Below are positions 28,734 to 37,127 of a stretch of DNA of 64,000 bases, piece after piece. The notes beneath the pieces are model-generated. The model made no database searches, was not told the origin of the DNA, and worked only from the letters and a program-made list of their open reading frames with translations. Location of the stretch: contig NZ_JARGET010000012.1 of assembly GCF_029210485.1 (NCBI RefSeq), forward strand, positions 116,330 to 180,329, in the 5' to 3' direction. Every line of letters begins with the position of its first letter. The first letter of the stretch is position 1. This DNA comes from Hoeflea sp. YIM 152468 (GTDB lineage Bacteria; Pseudomonadota; Alphaproteobacteria; Rhizobiales; Rhizobiaceae). Both the position numbers and the translations under genes were made by a program.

Positions 28734-29653
28734 TCGAAAACCCTCCTAAATGGCGGACGTGGAATTTTCCATTCGGCTATTGCTGGGACTGCGGACAACG
28801 CCGCTTCAAATGTGTTATGGTCTTTCGCCAAAGCTGCCTGTCTCAAAGCTTCTGCGATGCTTTTTGTGCCTCCCGCAACAGCGACTTCATTTCGTGAGCT
28901 CCAAACATCAATAGAATCGCGTCCTGGAGCACGACGGCTTACATATGGCCATTGCCAGCTTTCGATACCGGAAACTGGTTTGATCATCGGATCAGAAAAA
29001 TCGTTGGGGCGAACTCGTAAAGCTAGCTGGTAGTCATTAAACACAAATCGAAGCCATTTTTTCTTTTTGCCATTTAGCGGCGGTACCTCCGGGAGAAATC
29101 GAACACGTATCTTCAGTAGGCGTCCTAATCTTGGACTGGTCGAAAGGCCTTGCTCGAAGCTGGAATTGTAAGCTTCCGCCTCAAATAGCGGCAGCTCATA
29201 GCGTGGTTTGAAATTAGCGATTGAGACCGTCGACCAGCTTTCTAACCATTCGAAAATGTTCGCAAATTCTCGTTCGCCCGTAGGGCGTGTATCAGGCGGC
29301 CACACCGATGCAAAAATCAGCCCGTTTAAACCGACACAATTTGCTGCCCATGACATCCACGTCAATGCATGCTCAGGATACCAAGGAGGATCGACAATGG
29401 CCGTTTTGTACCCAGATATTCTCGGGGCGTCCGAGTCTATCTGGATTTGCGAGTGATTATCCACAAAATGAATAGGTTGACGGTCTACCAGAGCCACATC
29501 TCGACCCAGCTGATGGAAGCGCCTAGCAACGGAGGGAGTCCCCACTGCCAAAATACCTTCTTCTTTATCAACCATCTCAACAAATTTCTCGATAGTGTGG
29601 GGAGTGAAGCGCCAGTCAAAATCCAGTGGATGGGGTTCCGGAAGTGAGTTCAC
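28715..29653 (-). CDS. Putative SAM-dependent methyltransferase-like protein with DPPW motif
   Basis: A 312-aa protein of uncertain family. Residues 12-20 (FDWRFTPHT), GILAVGTPSVARRF (33-46), DVALVDRQ (52-59) and AIVDPPWYPEH (85-95) follow the order seen in N6-adenine-type and EEF1AKMT1-like methyltransferases: a target-gating segment, a degenerate SAM loop, an acidic residue after strand 2, and the catalytic (D/N)PP(Y/F/W). The SAM loop GTPSV is not canonical. The GTG start has AAGGA 6 bp upstream. It is the first gene of a two-gene unit with the metallophosphoesterase. Composition is AT-rich. Methylation of DNA, RNA or protein is possible; the function is inferred from motifs only. Confidence 0.6.
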   Translation of the reverse strand: MNSLPEPHPLDFDWRFTPHTIEKFVEMVDKEEGILAVGTPSVARRFHQLGRDVALVDRQPIHFVDNHSQIQIDSDAPRISGYKTAIVDPPWYPEHALTWMSWAANCVGLNGLIFASVWPPDTRPTGEREFANIFEWLESWSTVSIANFKPRYELPLFEAEAYNSSFEQGLSTSPRLGRLLKIRVRFLPEVPPLNGKKKKWLRFVFNDYQLALRVRPNDFSDPMIKPVSGIESWQWPYVSRRAPGRDSIDVWSSRNEVAVAGGTKSIAEALRQAALAKDHNTFEAALSAVPAIAEWKIPRPPFRRVFEWEHRQ

Positions 29654-30005
29654 TAGTTATCCTTCTGTCGATTTGGACGTCGGTTAGTTTCAAACGAAAC
29701 CGCTCGTTTACTTAGACACCTGCGGCTCTAATTAACAGTCTCGTGCTTCAAATGGTGCGCAGGCATTTTGAATGCCACACACTCACGCGTCCAGTTGCCA
29801 CTCAGCATTTTGGTAGGCTAAGCGGTGTGATTTTCACCCAAAAACGCCGTCGTAGAAATCGCACTAGACTCCATTTTTATGCTTAGTGAGAACACGTCAG
29901 CACAGAAATACGAACGACTGCTTCCCGCCTGAAGTCGGCCCTGACACAAAAACCCCGAAAGCAGGGTGCTTGCGGGGTCTGTGTTGATCGTCAGTGCGCC
30001 GTGTC
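29654..30005. other. AT-rich gap between the two-gene cassette and rpoH
   Basis: No gene is seen. It should hold the minus-strand promoter of the methyltransferase/phosphoesterase cassette. Small palindromes are present (GTTTC-AAAC-GAAAC near 29688-29701 and GGCATT-TTG-AATGCC near 29762-29776). The rpoH terminator occupies the right end. No integrase or flanking repeat was found by eye. Confidence 0.4.
29946..29979 (-). terminator. Terminator after rpoH
   Basis: Read on the minus strand, ACCCCG and CGGGGT form a stem around a partly paired loop, followed by TTTTTGTG. It lies directly after the rpoH stop. Confidence 0.75.
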
Positions 30006-30911
30006 TCAGTCGTCGTCGACCGTCACCAGCGCCTTGTCGCGCGCGGCGGCGGCCTTCTGGACCGCCTCCTGGACCTTTTCGAAAGCCCGGACCTCGATCT
30101 GACGCACCCGCTCGCGGCTGATGTCAAACTCGGTCGACAGATCTTCCAGCGTGATCGGCGCATCGCGCAGGCGGCGGGCTTCAAAGATGCGCTTTTCACG
30201 CTCGTTGAGCACGCCAATCGCGCTTTGCAGCATGGCGCGCCGCGTTTCAAGCTGGTCCTGCTCGACCAGCATGTCTTCCTGGCTTTCCGACTCGTCGACC
30301 AGCCAATCCTGCCACTGGCCGGATTCACCTTCGCTGGCCCTGATCGGCGCGTTCAGCGACGCATCGCCGGCAAGCCGGCGGTTCATCGAAATCACTTCGT
30401 CTTCGGAGACGTTGAGCTTGGTGGCGATTTCGGCCACCTGGTCGGGTCTCAGATCGCCATCCTCGACCGCCTGAATGCGGCTTTTCATCTTGCGCAGGTT
30501 GAAAAACAGCCGCTTCTGGTTGGCCGTCGTCCCCATCTTGACGAGACTCCAGGAGCGCAAGACATATTCCTGGATCGAAGCCCTGATCCACCACATGGCA
30601 TAGGTGGCGAGACGGAATCCGCGCTCGGGATCGAATTTCTTGACGGCCTGCATGAGGCCGACATTGCCTTCCGAGATCACCTCGCCGATCGGCAGGCCGT
30701 AGCCGCGATAGCCCATGGCGATCTTGGCGACCAGACGCAGATGGCTGGTGACCAGCTTGTGCGCGGCCTTGGTGTCCTCGTGCTCGAGAAACCGCTTGGC
30801 CAGCATGTATTCTTCTTGCGGTTCCAGCATCGGGAACTTGCGAATTTCCGCCATGTAACGATTCAAACCGTTTTCACCAGCGGAGACGGTCGGAAAACTT
30901 CCTTGGGCCAT
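30006..30911 (-). CDS. rpoH: RpoH, heat-shock sigma factor (sigma-32)
   Basis: RpoH (301 aa) directs RNA polymerase to heat-shock promoters. Region 2 has KLVTSHLRLVAKIAMGYRGYGLP, SEGNVGLMQAVKKFDPERGFRLATYAMWWIRASIQEYVLRSW; the RpoH box is TTANQKRLFFNLRK; and the region 4 helix-turn-helix ends EFDISRERVRQIEVRAFEKVQ. The ATG at 30911 has AAGGGGGG 7 bp upstream; an in-frame extension to 31007 lacks support. RpoH is a known FtsH substrate in other bacteria, and ftsH is in this window. Rhizobiales often carry two rpoH genes; whether this is rpoH1 or rpoH2 is not decidable here. Confidence 0.96.
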   Translation of the reverse strand: MAQGSFPTVSAGENGLNRYMAEIRKFPMLEPQEEYMLAKRFLEHEDTKAAHKLVTSHLRLVAKIAMGYRGYGLPIGEVISEGNVGLMQAVKKFDPERGFRLATYAMWWIRASIQEYVLRSWSLVKMGTTANQKRLFFNLRKMKSRIQAVEDGDLRPDQVAEIATKLNVSEDEVISMNRRLAGDASLNAPIRASEGESGQWQDWLVDESESQEDMLVEQDQLETRRAMLQSAIGVLNEREKRIFEARRLRDAPITLEDLSTEFDISRERVRQIEVRAFEKVQEAVQKAAAARDKALVTVDDD

Positions 30912-31077
30912 GATAGCACCCCCCTTATTTCGTTTACGGCTTCCTATCGGCAAGCCAGCAAGCCCGGACCGAATTTCGCATCCGAGCGTGACTGTACTAT
31001 AAAGCATCTAATTGTGGCGAAAGCCGGGATCAAGGTGCGACGTTTTCACACTCGCGTGAAGCGGTGCCGGACAGGTT

Positions 31078-32145
31078 TCAGAGGCTGGCCAGCGCCCGGC
31101 GCAAATGCTCCATGTCGTCGGGCAGCGGTGCCGTAAACCGCAGTGTCTCGCCGCTTGCGGGGTGCTCGAACACCAGCAAAAAGGCATGCAGCGCCTGGCG
31201 CGGAAACGCCGTGACGATGTCCCGGACTTGCTCGGGCAGGCGGTTGGCCTTGGTTCTGAAGCCGCCGCCATACTCTGCATCGCCGATCAGCGGATGGCCG
31301 ATATGGGCCATGTGCACCCTGATCTGGTGGGTACGGCCGGTTTCAAGCCGGCATTCCACCAGGCTGGCAGCGGCGGTGCTGTCGGGTTTCTCGTCATAGC
31401 GTTCACAGACGAGATAGTGGGTCACGGCATGGCGGACATCATCACCATTGTCCTCGCGCACGGCCCGGCGGATGCGGTCGCGGGCGCGGCCAAGGCTGGC
31501 GTTGATGGTGCCCCTGAGCCCCTGCGGCTTGCCCCAGACAATGGCCTGATAGGCCCGCTCCAGCGGGCCGGTAAGGCCGTGGTCGGCGAACTGTTCGGCC
31601 AAATGTCGGTGGGCGAGATCGTTCTTGGCCACCACCATCACCCCGGTGGTGTCGCGATCAAGACGGTGGACGATGCCGGGTCTGCGCACGCCGCCAATGC
31701 CTGACAGGCTGTCACCGCAATGATGGATCAGCGCATTGACCAGCGTGCCGGTCCAGTTGCCGGCGCCGGGATGGACAACCAGGCCTGCCTGCTTGTTGAT
31801 GACGATGAGATCGGAATCCTCGTAGAGGATGTCGAGCGGGATATCCTCGCCGGCCGGCTCGGCGTCCTCGGGCTCGGGCAGGGTAAGCTCAACCGTGTCG
31901 CCGGGACTGATCTTGTGCCTGGCCTGCCTGGCAGCCATGCCATTGACGGTGACGGCGCCCGCTTCGATCAGCGCCTTGATGCGGCTGCGCGACAGATCCG
32001 GCTCCAGTTCCGCCGCCAGCCAGGCGTCGAGCCGGCCCGATGCACCTTCGCCAACGACAAGGCTTTGCCGGCCGGAGCCATCATCAACAGCGCCCTGGGC
32101 TTCCCTATTGGGCTTGGCTTCGGTAAACGGTGTCGCGTTCTTCAC
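31078..32145 (-). CDS. rluD: RluA/RluD-family pseudouridine synthase
   Basis: A 355-aa RNA pseudouridine synthase, most like RluD, which modifies helix 69 of 23S rRNA. An N-terminal extension precedes an S4 domain (LDAWLAAELEPDLSRSRIKALIEAGAVTVNG). The catalytic domain carries the RluA-family motif GIVHRLDRDTTGVMVVAKN with its catalytic Asp, then VECRLETGRTHQIRVHMAHIGHPLIGDAEYG. The start is a GTG at 32145 with weak RBS. It is divergent from the small membrane protein gene at 32175 and upstream of rpoH on the same strand. The specific RNA target is inferred from family resemblance. Confidence 0.88.
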   Translation of the reverse strand: MKNATPFTEAKPNREAQGAVDDGSGRQSLVVGEGASGRLDAWLAAELEPDLSRSRIKALIEAGAVTVNGMAARQARHKISPGDTVELTLPEPEDAEPAGEDIPLDILYEDSDLIVINKQAGLVVHPGAGNWTGTLVNALIHHCGDSLSGIGGVRRPGIVHRLDRDTTGVMVVAKNDLAHRHLAEQFADHGLTGPLERAYQAIVWGKPQGLRGTINASLGRARDRIRRAVREDNGDDVRHAVTHYLVCERYDEKPDSTAAASLVECRLETGRTHQIRVHMAHIGHPLIGDAEYGGGFRTKANRLPEQVRDIVTAFPRQALHAFLLVFEHPASGETLRFTAPLPDDMEHLRRALASL

Positions 32146-32174
32146 TATCAGGGTCCGCCCGGCAAGGAATTGAA

Positions 32175-32570
32175 ATGTCGAAAATCAACGAGAGCGATCT
32201 CGACGAAAAGCCGCTTGATCCGGAGATGGAAAAAGTCCGGCGCAAGATGGTCCGGTTGCTGGCCGTGTCGATCGGCATCATGTTCATCGGTCTTATGACC
32301 GTGCTGGGCGCGCTTGTCTATAAATTCACGCGCAGTGACGCCAGCGCGACAGCGATTGCGTCGGCTTCCGGTCCGTCGGCGACGGTGCCGTCGGATGCGC
32401 CGGTCGAGGGCGTGGCGTCGCTTCCCGAAGGATTTGCGATCGAAAGCGTCTCGCTTGACGGGCCGCGTATCGGATTCTTCGGCCGTGCTGCGGATGGATC
32501 AAGACGGCTGATCATCCACGACATTTCGGTCGGCCGGATTGTCAGCGACATCGTTGTGATCAATCGGTGA
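32175..32570 (+). CDS. Small single-pass membrane protein, unknown function
   Basis: A 131-aa protein with a charged cytoplasmic N-tail, one membrane segment at about residues 31-53 (LLAVSIGIMFIGLMTVLGALVY), a Ser/Ala-rich linker and a short C-terminal domain (ASLPEGFAIESVSLDGPRIGFFG ... HDISVGRIVSDIVV). The ATG at 32175 has AAGGA 6-7 bp upstream. Its stop overlaps the start of the following rRNA methyltransferase gene (GTGA), so the two are translationally coupled. Similar small proteins appear beside rluD in rhizobia, but no function is known to me. Confidence 0.75.
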   Translation: MSKINESDLDEKPLDPEMEKVRRKMVRLLAVSIGIMFIGLMTVLGALVYKFTRSDASATAIASASGPSATVPSDAPVEGVASLPEGFAIESVSLDGPRIGFFGRAADGSRRLIIHDISVGRIVSDIVVINR

Positions 32571-33418
32571 CCACCGGCTGGAGCGGGCGCCAGCGTCTCA
32601 TCAGGGTTCAGGATCCGGCGGATCCGCGGATTGCCGAATTTACAGCGATGCGCGACAAGGATCTCGCAGGCCGTGGTGACCGGTTCATTGCCGAGGGACG
32701 GGTTGTGCTGCAGGCTCTGCTGGATGCCGAAGCCGGGTCGAGGCAATTTGTCATCGAAAAGGCGCTGATTCTTGAAAACCGGATTGACGGCCTGGGTGCG
32801 CTTCTGGACCGCATTGATCCTGCCTGTCCGGTCTACGTTGCCGGGCGCGATGTGCTCGACGCTGCCGTCGGCTTTGCCATGCATCGCGGCATACTTGCTG
32901 TCGGGCGACATGTGCCTGCGGTGTCGTTTGCCAGCTTCCTGTCAAACCTGCCCGATCAGGCCTTGCTGGTTGCCGCTTGCGGAATTTCCAACCATGACAA
33001 TATTGGCGGAATTTTCCGCAATGCCGGCGTCTTTGGCGCAGATGGCATCGTGCTGGACGCCTCCTGCTGTGATCCCCTCTACCGCAAGGCTATCCGGGTT
33101 TCGGTCGGCGCAGCGCTGCGGGTTCCGTTCTGCCGGGCCGGTTCGATCGGCGAGCTTGTGGGCGATTTGTCGGAGCAGGGTTTCGAGGTTGCCGGATTGT
33201 CGCCGCATGGGGCCGAGCCTCTGAGCACTTATCAGCCGGGCCGGAGGCTGGCCCTGCTGACCGGGACCGAAGGCGAGGGGCTTCCCGCTGCACTGCTCGA
33301 TCAGATCAGGACCTTGCGGATCGAACAGGCGCCGGGGATGGACAGTCTGAATGTCGCCACCGCCAGCGGCATCGCGCTCTGGCACGCGGCGACCAGAATG
33401 GGGCGAACCGGGGGATAG
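32567..33418 (+). CDS. TrmH/SpoU-family RNA 2'-O-methyltransferase
   Basis: A 283-aa SPOUT methyltransferase. An N-terminal substrate-binding domain (RDKDLAGRGDRFIAEGRVVLQALL) precedes the knotted catalytic domain with GISNHDNIGGIFRNAGVFGADGIVLDASCCDP, LLTGTEGEGLP and APGMDSLNVATASGIALWHA, corresponding to SpoU motifs 1-3. It would 2'-O-methylate rRNA or tRNA; the exact position is unknown. A GTG start overlaps the upstream stop by 4 bp. Length is typical. Confidence 0.9.
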   Translation: MTTGWSGRQRLIRVQDPADPRIAEFTAMRDKDLAGRGDRFIAEGRVVLQALLDAEAGSRQFVIEKALILENRIDGLGALLDRIDPACPVYVAGRDVLDAAVGFAMHRGILAVGRHVPAVSFASFLSNLPDQALLVAACGISNHDNIGGIFRNAGVFGADGIVLDASCCDPLYRKAIRVSVGAALRVPFCRAGSIGELVGDLSEQGFEVAGLSPHGAEPLSTYQPGRRLALLTGTEGEGLPAALLDQIRTLRIEQAPGMDSLNVATASGIALWHAATRMGRTGG

Positions 33419-33487
33419 AGCACGCTCGGCGCCGGGTTTCGAAATCCCGGCGCGGCACCCGTCGCACGATGGGAAAACTGTGGTGTC

Positions 33488-34837
33488 TCAAGTGCTGTTG
33501 GCAAGCAATTCACGCGCCCGCATCGCCAGACTTGGCTCGGCCGATCCCGGTTGCGGGCCGTCTTCGCTGCCTTGCAGGATCTTGTAGACCGGAGAGTTGG
33601 CACCGTCCCTGCTGGCGGTTAGCTCCACCATCAAGGCGGCAACGCTTGCCAATTCGCGGCGCAATGCCGGATCGTTGGAACTCTTGTCGGCCTTGAGCAG
33701 CCGCTCGATAAGCGCAGCCTGCCGGGCGCGCAGGCGGTCGATTTTCTCGTCCTCGCTCAGATCTTCGTTTCCTGTTCTTTCAGACCGCGCCACAGCAGTG
33801 TCTCTGGACGCTTGTGGTGTTGCTCTTGGCGCGGGCGCCTGCCGTGGTGCCGGGCTGGAAGCCTGCGGAACTGCCGGGCTGGAATCCTGCGGCTCAGTCT
33901 CGGGGGCGGCCTTGGCTTCGATCTCTGTCGGGGCTGCGGGGTCGACGGTCAGCGGCAACTCGGGTTTGGGGGGAACCGGGGCCGCCGTGCCATTGCTGGC
34001 GCCGGCCGGTGTTTTCGCCCGGGAACCGGTTTCGCTGAGGGCCTTCCTAGCGGATCTGAGTTCATCGGAGAGCTCGCGGTTCTTGGTCTTGAACCGATCG
34101 ACCTCGGCAATTCGCCGGTCAAGCGCATTTTCGCGATCGGTGAGCGCGGTAATTGTCTTGGCAAGCATTTCTTCGCTATGCGTGAGCCGGTCATGGGCGG
34201 TGTCCAGGCGGATTTCCAGATCCTTATTGACAGTTTCAAGGTCCTTGAGAGCGTCACGCAACATGTTGCGCTCGGTGCGCAGTTCGCGGATTTGGGATTT
34301 GAAATTCTCTGCTTCGGTGTCCAGTGTGACGACATCAATGCGAAGCTCTTCGATCTCGGCGCCGATCCGGTTAATTCGATCATCGCGCATGGCGATTTCG
34401 TGTTCGCGGGCTTGGGCAAGGTGGGTCGCGTCGGCAAATTTTCCGGTCAGTGTGGTGATTTCGGCGTCGCGTGCGGTGACCGTTGCACGCAGATCCCGAA
34501 TGTCAGCATCACGCTCTTCGACCAGCCTTTCGGCCTCGATCTTTTCAGCCCGGATGGCCACCAGTTCGTTACTGAGCCGCGTTCCGTGAGCCATGCTGGC
34601 GGCAAGTTGATCCCGGTTTTGTCTCAGATCGACAGACAGGCGGGCGTTTTTCGCTGCAAAGGCGGCTCGGTCCATGTCTTTTTCAGCCCGGATCTCGGCT
34701 GTAGACAAGGGCACGCTGGCTCGGATCCTGCGTTCAGTCAAACTCACCACGCGCTGATGAATAATCGGCGCCAAGATCAACGCCACCAGGGCGGCGGCGA
34801 GAAAACCCAGCGCAAATAACAGGACGAACTCGATCAC
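33488..34837 (-). CDS. Membrane-anchored coiled-coil protein, unknown function
   Basis: A 449-aa protein with an N-terminal membrane helix (about residues 3-25, FVLLFALGFLAAALVALILAPII), then an extended coiled coil from about 50 to 270 (many Arg/Asp/Glu heptads such as LTDRENALDRRIAEVDRFKTKNREL). A Pro/Ala/Ser-rich linker follows (about 285-365), then a short helical C-terminal region (SEDEKIDRLRARQAALIERLL). The architecture resembles cytoskeletal or envelope-organising proteins, but I cannot name a family. A + strand frame within it is a codon-bias shadow. Confidence 0.75.
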   Translation of the reverse strand: MIEFVLLFALGFLAAALVALILAPIIHQRVVSLTERRIRASVPLSTAEIRAEKDMDRAAFAAKNARLSVDLRQNRDQLAASMAHGTRLSNELVAIRAEKIEAERLVEERDADIRDLRATVTARDAEITTLTGKFADATHLAQAREHEIAMRDDRINRIGAEIEELRIDVVTLDTEAENFKSQIRELRTERNMLRDALKDLETVNKDLEIRLDTAHDRLTHSEEMLAKTITALTDRENALDRRIAEVDRFKTKNRELSDELRSARKALSETGSRAKTPAGASNGTAAPVPPKPELPLTVDPAAPTEIEAKAAPETEPQDSSPAVPQASSPAPRQAPAPRATPQASRDTAVARSERTGNEDLSEDEKIDRLRARQAALIERLLKADKSSNDPALRRELASVAALMVELTASRDGANSPVYKILQGSEDGPQPGSAEPSLAMRARELLANST

Positions 34838-35026
34838 TATGTATCCACATTTTTACTTGCCGGGCTCAAGACTTGCCCAGCCAAAACTTGCGAGAGCATT
34901 AAGCATGGTCAAGCGATGGCGGCAAGAGCGGAGTGTGACCGGCTGGGAGCAAAACCAGGGCGTTCGGACCACACCGAGAATGCGGCCGAGCCCGATAGCC
35001 TTATTTTGCGGCTTGGCAGAATGACA

Positions 35027-35614
35027 TCAGAACGGGTTCCATGTCGGTGTCTGCGTCATCTTCAGGTAGCCGATATTGACCCCCAGGCGGGCGCCAACGC
35101 CGGTGCGGATGGGGATCACCAATACATCCTGACGCTTGAGCACGGTCATGCCCAGACCGGCCACCACATAGGCCGAACCGGAAACGCCGCCAAAGCGGCC
35201 ATAAACGCCATCCACGCTGGGCAGATTGTACACCAGCATCATGGTTCTGTTGCCATTGCCGCCATAATCCCAGCCCAGTGACGGGCCCTGCCAGAACACA
35301 TCATGCTGGCCGGCATTTTTCGTGTACAGCTCGCCTTCACCATAGGTCAGGCCTCCGATAAAGGCGCCCGAGGCTTCCTGACCGAGAATATAGCCATTGG
35401 GCAGCCCGTAAGACTGGAAGGCCTTCTCCACCAGTTTTGCCAGACCACCCGAGGTTGAGCCGAAAAAGCCGTGACCGGCGTCGACAATCTCCTGGGTGCT
35501 GTATTCCGACGAACCTGCCGCCTGGGCGCCAGCGCCAGAAGATGTTCCGGCCACAAACAGCAGGGTCAGAAAGAATGAGAACAGTGCACGGATGCAAAAG
35601 CGGGACGCGATCAT
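35027..35614 (-). CDS. eipA: EipA-like periplasmic envelope-integrity protein (DUF1134)
   Basis: A 195-aa secreted protein of DUF1134. In Brucella, EipA supports cell-envelope integrity and its transcription is activated by CtrA (established for that species). The signal peptide is MIASRFCIRALFSFFLTLLF to SGAGAQA. The domain has YSTQEIVDAGHGFFGSTSGGLAKLVEKAF, SLGWDYGGNGNRTMMLVYNL, and the end GVGARLGVNIGYLKMTQTPTWNPF. The ATG at 35614 has GGAG about 8 bp upstream. It is divergent from chpT, with a near-consensus CtrA site between. Confidence 0.92.
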   Translation of the reverse strand: MIASRFCIRALFSFFLTLLFVAGTSSGAGAQAAGSSEYSTQEIVDAGHGFFGSTSGGLAKLVEKAFQSYGLPNGYILGQEASGAFIGGLTYGEGELYTKNAGQHDVFWQGPSLGWDYGGNGNRTMMLVYNLPSVDGVYGRFGGVSGSAYVVAGLGMTVLKRQDVLVIPIRTGVGARLGVNIGYLKMTQTPTWNPF

Positions 35615-35682
35615 GGGGTCCACTCCATTGATGAGTCTTTCAAGATTCCAGAAAACAGTTATCACATTGTGGCGCGCCGATC

Positions 35683-35698
35683 TTAATAAGCAGTTTAC
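35683..35698 (+). promoter_or_regulatory. Near-consensus CtrA-type box between eipA and chpT
   Basis: TTAA-TAAGCAG-TTTAC matches the CtrA full site with one mismatch (TTTAC for TTAAC). It is 69 bp upstream of eipA and 153 bp upstream of chpT, so it could serve either. Known CtrA activation of Brucella eipA makes eipA the likelier target. Confidence 0.5.
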
Positions 35699-35850
35699 CA
35701 AATGTGGTGTCTTTAGGGCGGAAGTGATTTTGTAACGTTGGGGTAAAGCCACGGCGCTGGCGTGGTACTACAAAACTTGCGATGGAAATCGCCGAATGCA
35801 ATTTTGCCCCCGAGCCGATTCGAAGCGCAGGGCGCAAAGAGGAGATATTG

Positions 35851-36498
35851 ATGCCGAAGAACCACAATTTGACCCTGGCGGGCCCGGATCTGGCCGCGCT
35901 TTTGTGCAGCCGGGTGTGCCATGACATCATTTCGCCGGTGGGGGCGATCAACAACGGGCTGGAACTGCTTGATGAGGGCGGTGCTGATGCCGATGCGATG
36001 GACCTCATCCGGACCAGTGCTCTGAATGCCTCTGTCCGGCTCAAATTTGCGCGCCTAGCTTTCGGCGCGTCGGGTTCGGTCGGCGCTTCAATCGATACCG
36101 GCGAAGCTGAAAAAGCGGTTCTCGATTTTGTCTCAGCAGACAAGAAAACCGTCGTGACATGGAACGGGCCGCGCGCCATCATTCCGAAGAACCAGGTCAA
36201 GCTTCTCCTCAACCTGTTTCTTGTCGCCTATGGCGCTATCCCCCGCGGCGGAGAGATCGATGTGACGATCGAAACACCCGAAACCAATCCGCGGTTCCGT
36301 CTGGTCTGCAAGGGCCGGATGGTGAGGGTGCCTCCGAAGTTCCTCGAGATTCATTCCGGCAATGCCGATGAGGCGATCGATGCGCATTCGATTCAGCCCT
36401 ATTATACAGTGCTTCTGGCCGAAGAGGCGGGGCTCGCCTTGTCCTGCACAGCCAATGCCGAAGAAGTGGTGTTCGCCGCGCAACCTGTTGCGGCGTGA
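35851..36498 (+). CDS. chpT: ChpT, histidine phosphotransferase of the CckA-ChpT-CtrA relay
   Basis: ChpT (215 aa) passes phosphate from CckA to CtrA and CpdR. It has an HPt-like dimerisation helix pair with the phospho-His in LLCSRVCHDIISPVGAINNGLELL (His24), and a degenerate Bergerat-type C-terminal domain (KNQVKLLLNLFLVAYGAIPRGGEIDVTI) that does not bind ATP in characterised members. The ATG at 35851 follows AGAGGAGA; the frame is open further upstream, but the RBS favours this start. A receiver gene follows by 136 bp and ctrA lies 0.6 kb downstream, convergent. Confidence 0.93.
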   Translation: MPKNHNLTLAGPDLAALLCSRVCHDIISPVGAINNGLELLDEGGADADAMDLIRTSALNASVRLKFARLAFGASGSVGASIDTGEAEKAVLDFVSADKKTVVTWNGPRAIIPKNQVKLLLNLFLVAYGAIPRGGEIDVTIETPETNPRFRLVCKGRMVRVPPKFLEIHSGNADEAIDAHSIQPYYTVLLAEEAGLALSCTANAEEVVFAAQPVAA

Positions 36499-36634
36499 TA
36501 GCCAGGCATCACGCGGCAACGCTCCGTTAAGCCTGTCTGCTTACGAAATCTTCGCTCCCTTGGACTAGTCTTCATCTCAATGGCAGCGGGTCCACACCTT
36601 GGAGCCGCTGCGACGAAGCCGAAGGAGAGCCGCC

Positions 36635-36997
36635 ATGCGTCGCTTGATGATTGCCGATGATTCCGCCGTGATTTGCAAGGTTGCCAAACGCATCCTGACC
36701 GGGCTGGATTATCTTGTTATCGAGGCTTCAAATGCCGGAGAAGCGTTGATCATGTGCGATGCGCAGCTTCCCGATGTTTTGTGTGTCGATGCGGGAATGA
36801 CCGGGGCGCTGGACCTGATCTCTTCCGTTCGACAGATGGACGGCGGCAAAGATGTCCGCATTCATTATCTGATGATCGAAAAGGAATTCAAGCAGATGAT
36901 GGCGGGCAAGCGCGCCGGGGCTGACGAATTCCTGCTCAAGCCGTTTGACCGGCGCAGCCTGACCGAGGCCTTCGCACCCTATGCCGTTGCCGCGTGA
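36635..36997 (+). CDS. Single-domain response regulator (CheY-like)
   Basis: A 120-aa receiver with no output domain. The acidic pair is IADDS (residues 6-10), the phospho-acceptor is Asp52 in LCVDAGM, and the conserved Lys lies in FLLKPFD. The usual Thr/Ser plus Gly after strand 4 are poorly matched (YLMIEKEFKQM), so signalling may be atypical. It is preceded by GAAGGAGA. It sits 3' of chpT and convergent to ctrA, so a part in the ChpT relay is plausible. It lacks the CpdR degradation-type C-terminus, and its overall sequence does not match DivK or CpdR as I know them. Confidence 0.85.
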   Translation: MRRLMIADDSAVICKVAKRILTGLDYLVIEASNAGEALIMCDAQLPDVLCVDAGMTGALDLISSVRQMDGGKDVRIHYLMIEKEFKQMMAGKRAGADEFLLKPFDRRSLTEAFAPYAVAA

Positions 36998-37072
36998 TCA
37001 GGAAAACGGCAATTGGTTGTCGGCCCCTGGTCGATGGGCGTCGGCTTCTGGTCAAAGGGGCGCTGATGACAG

Positions 37073-37097
37073 GAAAAACCCGCCGGTGCGGCGGGTT
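37073..37097 (-). terminator. Terminator after ctrA
   Basis: On the minus strand AACCCGCCG / CGGCGGGTT with loop CAC is followed by TTTTT. It is placed 30 bp beyond the ctrA stop and between convergent genes. Confidence 0.85.
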
Positions 37098-37127
37098 CCT
37101 CAAGCTCACTCTTGCGAGGGAATGGAA

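Noticed and set aside
33597..34589. 330-residue + strand frame within the coiled-coil gene
   Set aside because: Ser/Arg-rich antisense artefact of the Glu/Arg heptads on the real strand.
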